From: Sandaracinus amylolyticus
GTDB taxonomy: Bacteria > Myxococcota_A > Polyangia > Polyangiales > Sandaracinaceae
Direction: 5' to 3'
DNA length: 64,000 nt
Assembly: GCF_000737325.1 (NCBI RefSeq)
Contig: NZ_CP011125.1
Location: 9,982,001 to 10,046,000 of the forward strand
The position numbers were made by a program, and so were the translations under genes. This document shows, in pieces, positions 23,884-32,710 of this stretch; position 1 is the first letter of the stretch, and every line of letters starts with the position of its first letter. The notes beneath the pieces were generated by a model. That model was not told where the DNA came from. It ran no database searches and saw nothing but the letters and a program-made list of their open reading frames with translations.

Positions 23884-25194
23884 TCAGAGCGCCTTGAGCG
23901 CTTCCGCGAGGCGCGGCATCGCGTCGCGGATCTCGCGCTCGCTGACCGCGCCGACGCTGAGGCGGAACCAGCCGTCGTCACCCGGCACGCCGAACGCCTG
24001 GAACGGCACGATGCCGACGCCCGCGGCCTCGAGCACGTACCGGCGCACGTCCTCGTTCGTCTTCAGCTCGGCGCCGCTCGGCGTCTTCTTGCCGAACGGC
24101 GCGATGCGCACCGTCAGGTAGATCGCGCCCTCGGGCGAGAGCGAGTCCACCGGCAGGCCCGACGACTTCATCGACTGGAACGCCTCGTGGAGCGCGTTCA
24201 GGCGCGACCCGAGGCCCGCGTGCATCGCGTCGACGTAGGTCTTGATCGCGCTCGTGTCGTCGAGCAGGCGCGCGGTCGCGATCTGCTCGGCGCGCGGCGC
24301 CCACGCGCCGACGTGCCCGATGATCGCGCTCATCCGATCGATCACGTCCGTCGGACCGACGGCCCAGCCCACGCGCACGCCGGTCGCGGCGAACGCCTTG
24401 CTGATGCCGTCGACGAAGATCGTGTACTTCGCCATCTCGGGGACGAGCTGCGGCGGCGTGTAGTGCTCGGTGCCCTTCGCCGTGAGCATCCAGTAGATGT
24501 GGTCGTACATCAGATAGACCGGCTTCTCGCCGCGCGACGCGCGCTTCGCGTTCTCCGCGCAGATCGCCTCGCACACGCCGAGGAGCTGATCGCGCGCCAT
24601 CGCGGTGCCGGTCGGGTTGAGCGGCGAGTTGAGGCACACGAGCCGCGCGGTGGGCAGCGTCGCGAGGAGCTCGCTCTTGCTCGGGAGGAAGCGCGACTCG
24701 GGACCGCAGGGCACGGTCACGCCCTTCGCGCCGAGCATGTGCACGTAGTGGTTGTTGTTCCACGACGGCACCGGGTAGACGACGGTGTCGCCGGGATCGA
24801 CGACCGCGCGATAGATGCCGTAGATGACGGGGCGCGCGCCGCTCGCGACGAGGAACGACTCGAGCGGATAGCGCAGGCCGAGCTCGCGCTCGTAGAAGCG
24901 CGGCAGCGCGTCGCGCAGCTCGGGCATGCCGTTGCTCGGCGGGTAGTTCGTCTCGTTCGCGTCGTACGCGTCGACGATCGCCTTCTTGAGCGCGTCGGGG
25001 ATCGGGAACTGCTTCGGATCGAAGTCGCCGACCGTCAGGTTGCAGACGGTGCGACCGCCCTTGATCAGCGCGCGGATCTCGGCGGCGATCTTGAGGATCT
25101 CCGAGCCGACGAGGCCCTCGGCCATCGTGGAGACGCGCGGCGCGCTCGAAGTGGGAGCCGTGCGTGCGATCGAGGTCAGGTCGGTCGTGGCCAT
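23884..25194 (-). CDS. Pyridoxal phosphate-dependent aminotransferase (class I/II)
   Basis: A 436-residue fold-type I aminotransferase. Expected residues are present: Asn-Pro-Thr-Gly (193-196), Tyr-Asp-His-Ile-Tyr (230-234, the Asp pairing with the pyridine N), Gly-Ile-Ser-Lys266 (Schiff-base Lys) and a C-terminal Arg in Trp-Phe-Arg-Leu-Ser. It resembles aspartate/aromatic or alanine aminotransferases; the amino donor cannot be fixed. ATG 25194 with GGGAAG upstream is chosen over an in-frame start at 25230, which would run into the upstream terminator hairpin. It is followed convergently by the zinc-finger gene. Confidence 0.9.
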   Translation of the reverse strand: MATTDLTSIARTAPTSSAPRVSTMAEGLVGSEILKIAAEIRALIKGGRTVCNLTVGDFDPKQFPIPDALKKAIVDAYDANETNYPPSNGMPELRDALPRFYERELGLRYPLESFLVASGARPVIYGIYRAVVDPGDTVVYPVPSWNNNHYVHMLGAKGVTVPCGPESRFLPSKSELLATLPTARLVCLNSPLNPTGTAMARDQLLGVCEAICAENAKRASRGEKPVYLMYDHIYWMLTAKGTEHYTPPQLVPEMAKYTIFVDGISKAFAATGVRVGWAVGPTDVIDRMSAIIGHVGAWAPRAEQIATARLLDDTSAIKTYVDAMHAGLGSRLNALHEAFQSMKSSGLPVDSLSPEGAIYLTVRIAPFGKKTPSGAELKTNEDVRRYVLEAAGVGIVPFQAFGVPGDDGWFRLSVGAVSEREIRDAMPRLAEALKAL

Positions 25195-25230
25195 GTCTTC
25201 CCAGGTGATGAGGCGCGGCCACGATGACAC

Positions 25231-25267
25231 GAAAGCCCCCGGAGGCGCAGGGCCAACGGGGGCTTTC
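25231..25267 (-). terminator. Intrinsic-type terminator after the TRAP transporter gene
   Basis: GAAAGCCCCCG (25231-25241) pairs with CGGGGGCTTTC (25257-25267). On the minus strand it follows the TRAP transporter stop and precedes the aminotransferase start, insulating the two. The same GCCCCCG stem is used by the terminator at 37992. Confidence 0.75.
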
Positions 25268-25356
25268 TCACGAGGCCGAAGGCCTCACTTCACGAGGCCA
25301 CGAGCGCGGGACACCGACATCGTCGCATCGGTCGTGCGACGAGGACGGGAGCGCGA

Positions 25357-28068
25357 TCAGGGCGTCTCCTCGGCTTCTTCCTGCTCTCCGAGGGTCTCGC
25401 TGTAGCGCGTCATTTCTTCCATCGTGACGTTGCCGTCGCAGTTCAGGTCCTCGGGCGGCTCGCATCGCGGCGTGGGCGCCTCCTCGGCCGCTTCCTGCTC
25501 CGCGAGGATCTCCCCGTAGCGCGTCATCTCGTCGATCGTGACGTTGCCGTCGCAGTTCAGATCCTCGGGCGGCTGGCACTGCGGGACGAAGCCCATAGGA
25601 GCTGCTTCTTCCTCGTCTTCCTCTTCGCCGACCTCGCCGGTCTCGACCGGCGCCGGTGCCTGCGGCGCGGGCGGCGCGCCCGCGATCCAGCGCCCGAGGT
25701 CCGCGCTGATCGGCGGGTAGTACGTGATGATCAACAGGCCCACGCACATCATCGCGATGAACGGCAGCACCGCGCGGATCAGGTACGTCAGCGGCTTGTT
25801 GAACAGCGTGCTCGCGACGAAGAGGTTCAGCCCGACCGGCGGCGTGAGATAGCCGATCTCCAGGTTGACGATGAAGACGATCCCGAGGTGCAGCGGGTCG
25901 ATCCCGAGCGCCGCGGCCATCGGTGCGATCAGCGGCACGCACACGAAGATCGCGCTCATGATGTCCATCAGACATCCGACCACGAGCAGCGCGAGGTTCA
26001 GCACGAGCAGGAACGTCACGCGATCGAGGTCCATCGAGCGGATCCACTCGCCCGCGGTCGCCGGGATCGACTGATCCTCGAGGAACTCCACGAAGCTCAT
26101 CGCGACCACGAGGATCACGAGGAAGCTCCCGAGCATGATCGCGGTCTCGCCGAAGATCTTCGGCAGCTCCTCGAGCTTCAGCGCGCGGTGGATGTAGACC
26201 TCGACGATCACCGCGTACACGACGCTGATGCACGCGGACTCGATCGCGTTGAAGATGCCCGCGTAGATCCCGCCGAGGATCAGCCCGGGGAACATCAGCG
26301 ACCAGATGCCGTCGCGCGTCGCGCTCACCAGCTGCGCGACCGAGAACGTGTCGCGCGGCGTCTTGTCGACGACGCCGCGGAACAGCGAGTAGCCCATCAG
26401 GATCCCGCCGATCACGATGCCGGGGCCGAAGCCCGCGGCGAACAGCTCCTCGACGCGGATCGACGCCTGCGTGTTGACGATCGCGTAGACGATCATCGGG
26501 ATCGACGGCGGGATCAGGATGCCGAGCGAGCCCGCGCTCGTGACGAGGCCGTGCGCGAACGAGGGCTTGTAGCCCTGCTTGATCAGCGCGGGCGCCATCA
26601 TGCCGCCGATCGCGACGACGGTCGCAGGGCTCGAGCCGCTGATCGCCGCGAAGATCATGCACGCGATGACCGCGCTGATCGCCATGCCCCCGGGCAGCCA
26701 TCCGACGAGCGCGCGCGCGAACCCGATGAGCCGCGCGCTGATCTGACCGCGCGCCATGATCGCGCCCGAGAGGATGAAGAACGGGATCGCGAGCAGCGCC
26801 TCGTTGTCGGCGATCGAGACGATGCGCTCGATCAGGATCGAGAACTGCGACGCCTCGGTGCGCCCGCCCCACAGCAGGAACGCGACGACCGTCATCGCGC
26901 CGAGCACGACGAAGAGCGGCTCCGCGAGCAGCACGCCCGCGAGGATCACCGCCGCGAGCACGCCGCCCTTGCCGAGCAGCGGGAGCAGCACGACGAGCCC
27001 GAGCACCACGAAGAACGCGATCGGCTTCTTCGCCGGCTTCGCTTCGGTGCTCGCGCTCTCGGGCGCCTGATCCGCGGTGAGCGCGTCCGCCTCGGCGGCG
27101 AGCTTCTCCGCGTCGTCCATGCCCTCGGCCTTCGCGGGCGCGCCGTAATTGCCGCCGAGCACCGCGCTGACCGCCGCGCCGAGGAACCGCAGTCCGCTGA
27201 CCACGAAGAGGATCGGGATCGCCGCGGTGCGGATCCACATCGGCATCCCCGAGAGGTCGAGGTTGCCGCCGATGAAGAACGCGCCGGTGCCCGGCGCGAA
27301 CACGTAGAGATACCCGAGGTACGCGAGGAACAGGCTGAAGAGCGCCGCGATCAGGTTGGACACGCCCGCGACGAGGTGCTTCGCCTTCTCGGGGTGCGAC
27401 TTCTCGAGCGCCTCGAGCCGGATGTGCTTGCCTTCGTGCACGCACAGAGACGCGCCGAAGAACCCGACCCAGAGGGTCACGGTCATCGCGATCTCCTTCG
27501 ACCACGTGTACGCGGTCGGGAACGCCGACGACGCGACCAGCGCGATCAGCGGCGTCGCGATCGCCGCCGCGATGCCGAGGCGCACCTGCCATCCGGGCGC
27601 GCGCGCGCGCAGCTGTCCGCTCGCGAAGAGCGAGAGCCCGAGCACGACGAGCACGAGGTAGACGAGCTGCGAGCTCGTCGTGACCATCAGCACGCCGATG
27701 CCCGCGACGACCGCGGCGATCAGCAGCGCGACGATCAGCGCGCTGCCCTTCACCGCGAGGATCGGCGCGCCGCGGCTCTTCTCCGACGCCGCCACGCCCG
27801 CGTAGAGGATCGCGACGCCGAGCACGCCGCCGAGCCACGGCGCGATCGCCGCGCGCGTGCTCGCGTCCGCGACGATCTCCGAGAGCCACTGCGAGATCTC
27901 GCTCTCGGGCGCGATCAGCTGCCGGTAGATGACGTCGAGGAAGACGATCACCGTCATCACGACGAGCATCAGCGCGACGAGCCCTTGCTCGATCGTGAAC
28001 ACCGCGTCGTCCGCGCGACGGATGACGGACCTGTGCGTGGCGTCGGGAGCCCCTGCGTTCGACGACAT
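25357..28068 (-). CDS. TRAP transporter, fused DctQ-DctM permease with C-terminal EF-hand pair
   Basis: A 903-residue membrane protein. Residues 1-310 form an extended DctQ-like small subunit (Ile-Phe-Leu-Asp-Val-Ile-Tyr-Arg; the family segment His-Glu-Gly-Lys-His-Ile-Arg-Leu at 211-218); 311-347 is an acidic linker; 348-790 is DctM, with Pro-Phe-Phe-Ile-Leu-Ser-Gly, Ile-Ser-Gly-Ser-Ser-Pro-Ala-Thr (477-484) and Ile-Leu-Ile-Pro-Pro-Ser. Such fused permeases use an ion gradient and a periplasmic DctP protein to import carboxylates; no dctP gene is nearby. Unusually, the acidic tail (808-903) carries two identical-type Ca-binding loops, Asp836-Leu-Asn-Cys-Asp-Gly-x-Val-Thr-x-x-Glu847 and 874-885. 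ATG 28068. It is divergent from serC. Confidence 0.92.
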   Translation of the reverse strand: MSSNAGAPDATHRSVIRRADDAVFTIEQGLVALMLVVMTVIVFLDVIYRQLIAPESEISQWLSEIVADASTRAAIAPWLGGVLGVAILYAGVAASEKSRGAPILAVKGSALIVALLIAAVVAGIGVLMVTTSSQLVYLVLVVLGLSLFASGQLRARAPGWQVRLGIAAAIATPLIALVASSAFPTAYTWSKEIAMTVTLWVGFFGASLCVHEGKHIRLEALEKSHPEKAKHLVAGVSNLIAALFSLFLAYLGYLYVFAPGTGAFFIGGNLDLSGMPMWIRTAAIPILFVVSGLRFLGAAVSAVLGGNYGAPAKAEGMDDAEKLAAEADALTADQAPESASTEAKPAKKPIAFFVVLGLVVLLPLLGKGGVLAAVILAGVLLAEPLFVVLGAMTVVAFLLWGGRTEASQFSILIERIVSIADNEALLAIPFFILSGAIMARGQISARLIGFARALVGWLPGGMAISAVIACMIFAAISGSSPATVVAIGGMMAPALIKQGYKPSFAHGLVTSAGSLGILIPPSIPMIVYAIVNTQASIRVEELFAAGFGPGIVIGGILMGYSLFRGVVDKTPRDTFSVAQLVSATRDGIWSLMFPGLILGGIYAGIFNAIESACISVVYAVIVEVYIHRALKLEELPKIFGETAIMLGSFLVILVVAMSFVEFLEDQSIPATAGEWIRSMDLDRVTFLLVLNLALLVVGCLMDIMSAIFVCVPLIAPMAAALGIDPLHLGIVFIVNLEIGYLTPPVGLNLFVASTLFNKPLTYLIRAVLPFIAMMCVGLLIITYYPPISADLGRWIAGAPPAPQAPAPVETGEVGEEEDEEEAAPMGFVPQCQPPEDLNCDGNVTIDEMTRYGEILAEQEAAEEAPTPRCEPPEDLNCDGNVTMEEMTRYSETLGEQEEAEETP

Positions 28069-28182
28069 ACGCCGCGATTCTCGCCCGTTCTGCGAAGAAC
28101 GAGCAAGGAAGCCTGCTGACCCACGGCGCCGTGACGTGCGGCCCTTTCTCGCTGCCGGGCCCGACGCTACGCTGCGCGCATC

Positions 28183-29286
28183 ATGGCTCGCGTCGTCAAT
28201 TTCAACGCCGGACCCGCTGCACTGCCGCTCGCCGCTCTCGAGCAGGCGCGCGACGAGCTGATCGACTTCGAGGGCACGGGCATGTCGCTCCTCGAGCACT
28301 CGCACCGCGAGGCGCCCTACGAGAAGGTGCACCGCGAGGCCATCGCGCTGCTGCGCCGCATGCTGAGCGTGCCCGAGACCCACGACATCCTGCTCATGCA
28401 GGGCGGGGCGCGCGGGCAGTTCGCGATCGTGCCGATGAACCTGCTGCACGCGGGCAAGAGCGCCGACTACGTCGTGACCGGCACGTGGGCGAAGCAGGCG
28501 CACGAAGAGGCGGTGCTCTTCGGGAACATGGCGGGCGCGAAGGCGCGCGTCGTGGTGAGCACCGAGAAGGACAAGAAGTTCGCGCGCATCCCGACGAAGG
28601 ACGAGCTCGCGTTCGATCCGAGCGCGGCGTACGTGCACATCACGTCGAACAACACGCTCTTCGGGACGCAGTGGCAGAGCTATCCGGAGACCGGTGACGT
28701 GCCGCTCGTCGCCGACATGACCAGCGATCTGCTCTCGCGCCCGATCGACGTGTCGAAATTCGGGCTCATCTACGCGGGCGCGCAGAAGAACGTCGGGCCC
28801 TCGGGCGTGACCGTCGTGATCGCGCGCAAGGATCTGATCGCGGGTGGTCGCACCGACATCCCGCAGATCTTCCGGTACAAGTCGTTCGCCGACAGCGAGT
28901 CGCTGTTCAACACGCCGCCGACGTTCGCGATCTACGTGATGCGCAACACGCTGCGCGTGCTCGAGGAGCAGGGCGGCATCGAGGCGCTCACGAGGGAGAA
29001 CGCGGCGAAGGCGAAGCTGCTCTACGACACGATCGACGCATCGCCGGACTTCTGGCGCGCGCCGGTCGAGAAGGCGTCGCGCTCGATCATGAACGTGGTG
29101 TGGCGCCTGCCGACCGAGGAGCTCGAGAAGAAGTTCCTCGGCGAGGCGAAGGCCGCGTCGCTGGTGGGCCTCAAGGGCCACCGCTCGGTCGGTGGCGTGC
29201 GCGCGTCGATCTACAACGCGGTGCGCCTCGCCGACGTCGAGAAGCTCGTCGCGTTCATGCGCGAGTTCGAGAAGAAGAACGGATGA
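28183..29286 (+). CDS. serC: Phosphoserine aminotransferase
   Basis: A 367-residue class V PLP aminotransferase that converts 3-phosphohydroxypyruvate and glutamate to phosphoserine in serine biosynthesis (and can act in PLP synthesis). Clear SerC signatures are the N-terminal Val-Asn-Phe-Asn-Ala-Gly-Pro-Ala, Glu-His-Ser-His-Arg, Gln-Gly-Gly-Ala-Arg-Gly-Gln-Phe (73-80), His-Ile-Thr-Ser-Asn-Asn-Thr (152-158), the PLP lysine in Gly-Ala-Gln-Lys202-Asn, and Phe-Asn-Thr-Pro-Pro-Thr near the C-terminus. Length is normal. A hairpin with a short T-run follows the stop, so it appears to be a single-gene unit. Confidence 0.97.
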   Translation: MARVVNFNAGPAALPLAALEQARDELIDFEGTGMSLLEHSHREAPYEKVHREAIALLRRMLSVPETHDILLMQGGARGQFAIVPMNLLHAGKSADYVVTGTWAKQAHEEAVLFGNMAGAKARVVVSTEKDKKFARIPTKDELAFDPSAAYVHITSNNTLFGTQWQSYPETGDVPLVADMTSDLLSRPIDVSKFGLIYAGAQKNVGPSGVTVVIARKDLIAGGRTDIPQIFRYKSFADSESLFNTPPTFAIYVMRNTLRVLEEQGGIEALTRENAAKAKLLYDTIDASPDFWRAPVEKASRSIMNVVWRLPTEELEKKFLGEAKAASLVGLKGHRSVGGVRASIYNAVRLADVEKLVAFMREFEKKNG

Positions 29287-29292
29287 GCACGA

Positions 29293-29319
29293 GGCCGTGC
29301 GCCGGCACGGCCGTTTTCT
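29293..29319 (+). terminator. Intrinsic terminator after serC
   Basis: The 8-bp stem GGCCGTGC (29293-29300) with GCACGGCC (29305-29312), loop GCCG, is followed by GTTTTCTC. It argues that the next gene starts at the GTG at 29361 rather than at an ATG overlapping the serC stop. Confidence 0.75.
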
Positions 29320-29360
29320 CCCTGTCATTCCGAGCGCCGTGCCCCATAACGGCTCCCGCC

Positions 29361-30815
29361 GTGAAAGCTTCGAATCGTCCGCTCACCGTCGCCGCGCTCC
29401 TGCTCTCGATGTTCATGGCAGCGATGGAGGCGACGGTCGTCGCCACCGCGATGCCGACGGTGATCAGCGAGCTCGGCGGCATCCGGCTCTACGGCTGGGT
29501 CGGCGCCGCGTACCTCCTCGCGTCGACGGTCACCGTCCCGCTCTACGGAAAGCTCGCGGATCGCCGCGGCCGCAAGCCGGTGCTCCTGCTCGGCATCGCG
29601 CTGTTCCTCGCGGGCTCGCTCGCCAGCGGCCTCGCGACGTCGATCGAGCAGCTCATCGTGTTCCGTGGCCTCCAAGGGCTCGGCGCCGGCGCGGTGCAGC
29701 CGATCGTGCTCACCGTGATCGGCGACCTCTACACGCCCGCCGAGCGCGGCAAGGTGCAGGGCTTCTTCGGCGCGGTGTGGGGCATCGCGGGCATCAGCGG
29801 TCCGCTGATCGGCGGCGCGATCGTCGCGACCACGACGTGGCGCTGGATCTTCCTGATCAACATCCCGTTCGGCATCGCGGCCGCGCTGGTGCTCGCCTTC
29901 GCCTATCGCGAAGCGCCGCGCGAGCGCGCGGGCGCGCCGCTCGATCTCGCGGGCGCGTCGACGATCCTCTTCGCGTCGCTCGCGCTCCTGCTCGCGGCGT
30001 CGGGCGTCGCCCCGGTCTTGATGACGATCGCGGGCGTCGCGCTGATCGCGCTCTTCGTCGTGATCGAGCGCCGCGCGAGCGATCCCGTGCTCCCGATCCC
30101 GCTCATGACGCGCCGGCTGATCGCGGTGACGACGATCGCGTCGTTCCTGCTCGGCGTCGCGATGATGGGCGTGCTCACGTACCTGCCGCTGCACGTGCAG
30201 GGCGTGCTGCTCGGCGTGCCCACCGAGGCGGGCCTCGTGATCGCGCCGATGCTGGTGGGCTGGCCGATCGCGTCGGCGATGACGAGCCGCATGCTCGTGC
30301 GCACCGGCTATCGCAAGCCGGTGTGGCTCGGCGCGTTGCTCTCCGCAGTCGGCCTGGTCGCGCTCGCGCCGCTGGTCACGATGCGGGCCCACCCGCTCGC
30401 GCTCGCGGGCTCGATGTTCGTGTTCGGCTTCGGCATGGGCCTCGCGAACACCGCGATCCTGATCGGCGTGCAGGCGAGCGTGGGCTGGGAGCAGCGCGGC
30501 GTCGTCACCGCCGCGACGATGTTCGCGCGCACGATGGGCGGCGCGCTCGGCGTCGGCGCGCTCGGCGCGGTGCTCGCGGCGCGGCTCGGCCGCGCGCTCT
30601 CGCCCGAGGTCGTCAGCCGCCTGCTCGATCCCGAGGGCCGCGACATCGTGCTCGCGCAGCCGGGCGTGATCGACGCGCTCGGGGACGCGCTCGATCCGCT
30701 GTTCTGGGGCGGCGCGATCGCGGCCGGGCTCTCGCTCATCACCGTGCTCGCGCATCCGCGCGACGAGCAGCCTCCGCCCGCGACCGCCGTCGAGGCCCCG
30801 GCGCTCGCGGAGTGA
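29361..30815 (+). CDS. MFS transporter, DHA2/EmrB-QacA drug-exporter type
   Basis: A 484-residue membrane protein with about 13-14 hydrophobic helices. Helix 1 carries Met-Ala-Ala-Met-Glu-Ala-Thr-Val-Val (motif D1 of the DHA2 group, usually Leu-Asp-x-Thr-Val-Val; here Glu replaces Asp), the loop 2-3 motif A reads Gly-Lys-Leu-Ala-Asp-Arg-Arg-Gly-Arg-Lys, and helix 5 has the antiporter motif C-like Gly-Ile-Ala-Gly-Ile-Ser-Gly-Pro-Leu-Ile-Gly-Gly. It is expected to export hydrophobic compounds by proton antiport. The GTG at 29361 is chosen because a terminator lies in the alternative leader from 29283. The stop overlaps the methyltransferase start (TGATG). Confidence 0.88.
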   Translation: MKASNRPLTVAALLLSMFMAAMEATVVATAMPTVISELGGIRLYGWVGAAYLLASTVTVPLYGKLADRRGRKPVLLLGIALFLAGSLASGLATSIEQLIVFRGLQGLGAGAVQPIVLTVIGDLYTPAERGKVQGFFGAVWGIAGISGPLIGGAIVATTTWRWIFLINIPFGIAAALVLAFAYREAPRERAGAPLDLAGASTILFASLALLLAASGVAPVLMTIAGVALIALFVVIERRASDPVLPIPLMTRRLIAVTTIASFLLGVAMMGVLTYLPLHVQGVLLGVPTEAGLVIAPMLVGWPIASAMTSRMLVRTGYRKPVWLGALLSAVGLVALAPLVTMRAHPLALAGSMFVFGFGMGLANTAILIGVQASVGWEQRGVVTAATMFARTMGGALGVGALGAVLAARLGRALSPEVVSRLLDPEGRDIVLAQPGVIDALGDALDPLFWGGAIAAGLSLITVLAHPRDEQPPPATAVEAPALAE

Positions 30816-31690
30816 TGCGCGAGGCGCCACAATCGCGGCGCATGCGAGAAGGCGAAGCGAGCCGAACCGCCCTGGGCGTCGCCCTGCTGCGCGCGATCGC
30901 GACCAGCGCGGATGCGCTGCACGACGTGCGCGATCCGATCGCGGAGTCGCTGCTCCCACCTTCGCTCGCGCTCGCGCCGCACGTGCTCGCGCGCGCGCCC
31001 ACCGTCGCGCGCGTGCTCTCGGGCGGCCTGCTCGATCACGTCGCGCTGCGCACCGCCGCGATCGATCGCGCGCTCCGCGACCTCTTCACCGAAGAGCCCG
31101 CGCGGACGCAGCTCGTGATCCTCGGCGCCGGGCTCGACGCGCGCGCATGGCGCCTGGCCGAGCTGTCGCGCGCGGTGGTCTTCGAGGTCGACGTCGTCGC
31201 GAGCCAGCGCATCAAGACGCGCAAGCTCCAGCACGTGAAGGCCCTCGCGCGCGAGGTGCGCTTCGTCGAGGTCGACTTCGCGCGCGGCGAGCTCGCGGGA
31301 GAGCTCGAAGATCATCGCCACGATGCGCGCGCGCCCACGGTGTGGCTCTGGGAGGGCGTCACGCCGTACCTCGATCGCGCCGCGATCGACGAGACGCTGC
31401 GCACGATCGAGGCGCGCTCGGCGCCCGGCTCGGTGCTCCTCGTCACGTATCTCACGCCCGAGCACGTGCGCGTCCCCGCGCTGCTCCTGCCCGCGGTGAA
31501 GCGCGCGTTCGCGATGCTCGGCGAGCCGCTCGTCGGCGCGATGCGAACCCCCGAGATGCACTCGCTGCTGCGCGCGCACGGCTTCGCGATCGACGACGAC
31601 TCCGGCTCGTACGACTGGGCGCGCGACACGCGCTCGAAGAAGCCGGTGCTCGAGATCACCGAGCGACTGATCCGCGCCACGCGCGAGTGA
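30815..31690 (+). CDS. Class I SAM-dependent methyltransferase (leucine carboxyl/Ppm1 family)
   Basis: A 291-residue methyltransferase of the TcmP/Ppm1 family. The SAM-binding loop is Val-Ile-Leu-Gly-Ala-Gly-Leu-Asp-Ala-Arg-Ala-Trp-Arg (about 100-112), followed by the acidic strand end Phe-Glu-Val-Asp, and Leu-Trp-Glu-Gly-Val-Thr-Pro-Tyr-Leu, a family hallmark. Members methylate polyketides or carboxyl groups. ATG at 30815 shares its A with the MFS stop; a second Met at 30842 is possible. Co-transcription with an exporter suggests modification and export of one small molecule. Its 3' end overlaps the convergent hydrolase gene by 35 bp. Confidence 0.88.
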   Translation: MREAPQSRRMREGEASRTALGVALLRAIATSADALHDVRDPIAESLLPPSLALAPHVLARAPTVARVLSGGLLDHVALRTAAIDRALRDLFTEEPARTQLVILGAGLDARAWRLAELSRAVVFEVDVVASQRIKTRKLQHVKALAREVRFVEVDFARGELAGELEDHRHDARAPTVWLWEGVTPYLDRAAIDETLRTIEARSAPGSVLLVTYLTPEHVRVPALLLPAVKRAFAMLGEPLVGAMRTPEMHSLLRAHGFAIDDDSGSYDWARDTRSKKPVLEITERLIRATRE

Positions 31691-32624
31691 GCTGCTCGAG
31701 GAAGCGCTCGGGGAACGCGAACGCCGCGAGGTGTCCCGCGCCCTCGATCGTCGCGAACGCCTTGTACGGCGCGTCGACGTCGTCGACGAAGCGCGCGGCG
31801 AGCGCGTGCGGGGTCACGATGTCGTGCTCGCCCTGGAGCACGATCACCGGCACCTCGAAGCACACCCCGCCCGCGCGCGCGTCGAACGTCGCGACCTCGG
31901 CGTGGAGTCGACCGAGCGAGAAGCGCAGGCCCCGCGCGATGTCGACGAGATCGAGCCAGCCGTGCTGCGGCGACGAGAGCATCGCAGGCAGCGTCACGTC
32001 GCGGATCATGTCGGGCGCACCGGTGCGCGCGCCCGCGATGATGCGGTTGCGCCGATCGAAGTCGTCGCGCGTCCATCGCGCAGGGTCGGCGCCGATGCGC
32101 TCGAGCTCGCGCACCCCACGCCGATCCCCGCTCGCGCGCAGCGCGTCGATCGCGAGCCGGTGACCGAGCCCATCGGGGTCGCCGACGTTCTGATCGACAC
32201 CGACGTACGCGTGGAAGAGCTCGGGCCGCCGCCGCACCATCTGCAGCGCGATCGCGCTCCCCACCGAGCTGCCGAGCACGATCACCTTCTCGTGCCCGAG
32301 CCGCGCTCGCAGGTGCATCGCGAGCTCGATGCCGTCCTCGGCGAGCCGCGCGAGCGAGAGCTCGCCGCGCGCGCCGTGACGCCCGAACGTCCTGCCGGCG
32401 CCGCGCTGATCCCAGTGCACCACGGTGAAGCAGCGCTCCCACGCGCGCAGGCGCGACGTGAAGATCGACGTCACCGCGCCCGGCCCGCCGTGCACGATCA
32501 CGAGCACCGGGTTGCGCACGTCGTCGCCGCGCACCGAGATCCACTGATCGATGCCGCCGAGCGACACGAAGCCCGCGAGATCGATCACGAACCGATCACG
32601 GAGCGCCCGGTACGCTGTACGCAT
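31656..32624 (-). CDS. Alpha/beta hydrolase, prolyl-aminopeptidase-like
   Basis: A 322-residue hydrolase of the proline iminopeptidase branch (S33-like). The oxyanion motif His-Gly-Gly-Pro-Gly (about 44-48) precedes Trp-Asp-Gln-Arg-Gly-Ala-Gly; the nucleophile elbow is Gly-Ser-Ser-Val-Gly (usually Gly-x-Ser-x-Gly), with the catalytic Asp in Gly-Glu-His-Asp-Ile-Val and His in Gly-Ala-Gly-His. The substrate may be an N-terminal proline peptide or an ester. ATG 32624 is chosen over 32663, which would place the start inside the divergent promoter region. It is divergent from the GntR-TetR regulator with 86 bp between, so it is the most likely regulated target. Confidence 0.88.
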   Translation of the reverse strand: MRTAYRALRDRFVIDLAGFVSLGGIDQWISVRGDDVRNPVLVIVHGGPGAVTSIFTSRLRAWERCFTVVHWDQRGAGRTFGRHGARGELSLARLAEDGIELAMHLRARLGHEKVIVLGSSVGSAIALQMVRRRPELFHAYVGVDQNVGDPDGLGHRLAIDALRASGDRRGVRELERIGADPARWTRDDFDRRNRIIAGARTGAPDMIRDVTLPAMLSSPQHGWLDLVDIARGLRFSLGRLHAEVATFDARAGGVCFEVPVIVLQGEHDIVTPHALAARFVDDVDAPYKAFATIEGAGHLAAFAFPERFLEQLTRAWRGSVAR

Positions 32625-32710
32625 GTCGCGAACATGCGCGAGAATCGCAGACCAGCAACGCAACCGGCGATCACTGTGATAGAACAGCGCACGCTCTGTA
32701 CTAGGTCGTG
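32625..32710. promoter_or_regulatory. Divergent promoter/operator region between hydrolase and regulator
   Basis: Eighty-six bases lie between divergent starts. They contain a perfect 11-bp palindrome ATCACTGTGAT, an imperfect dyad ACAG-CGCACG-CTCTGT next to it, and CGCGAACATGCGCG near the hydrolase start. These are candidate operator sites for the neighbouring GntR-TetR fusion; no measured promoter is implied. Confidence 0.5.

Noticed and set aside
25888-28119. 743-codon frame antisense to the TRAP transporter
   Set aside because: Charged Arg/Asp/His-rich shadow of a membrane protein gene; no motif.
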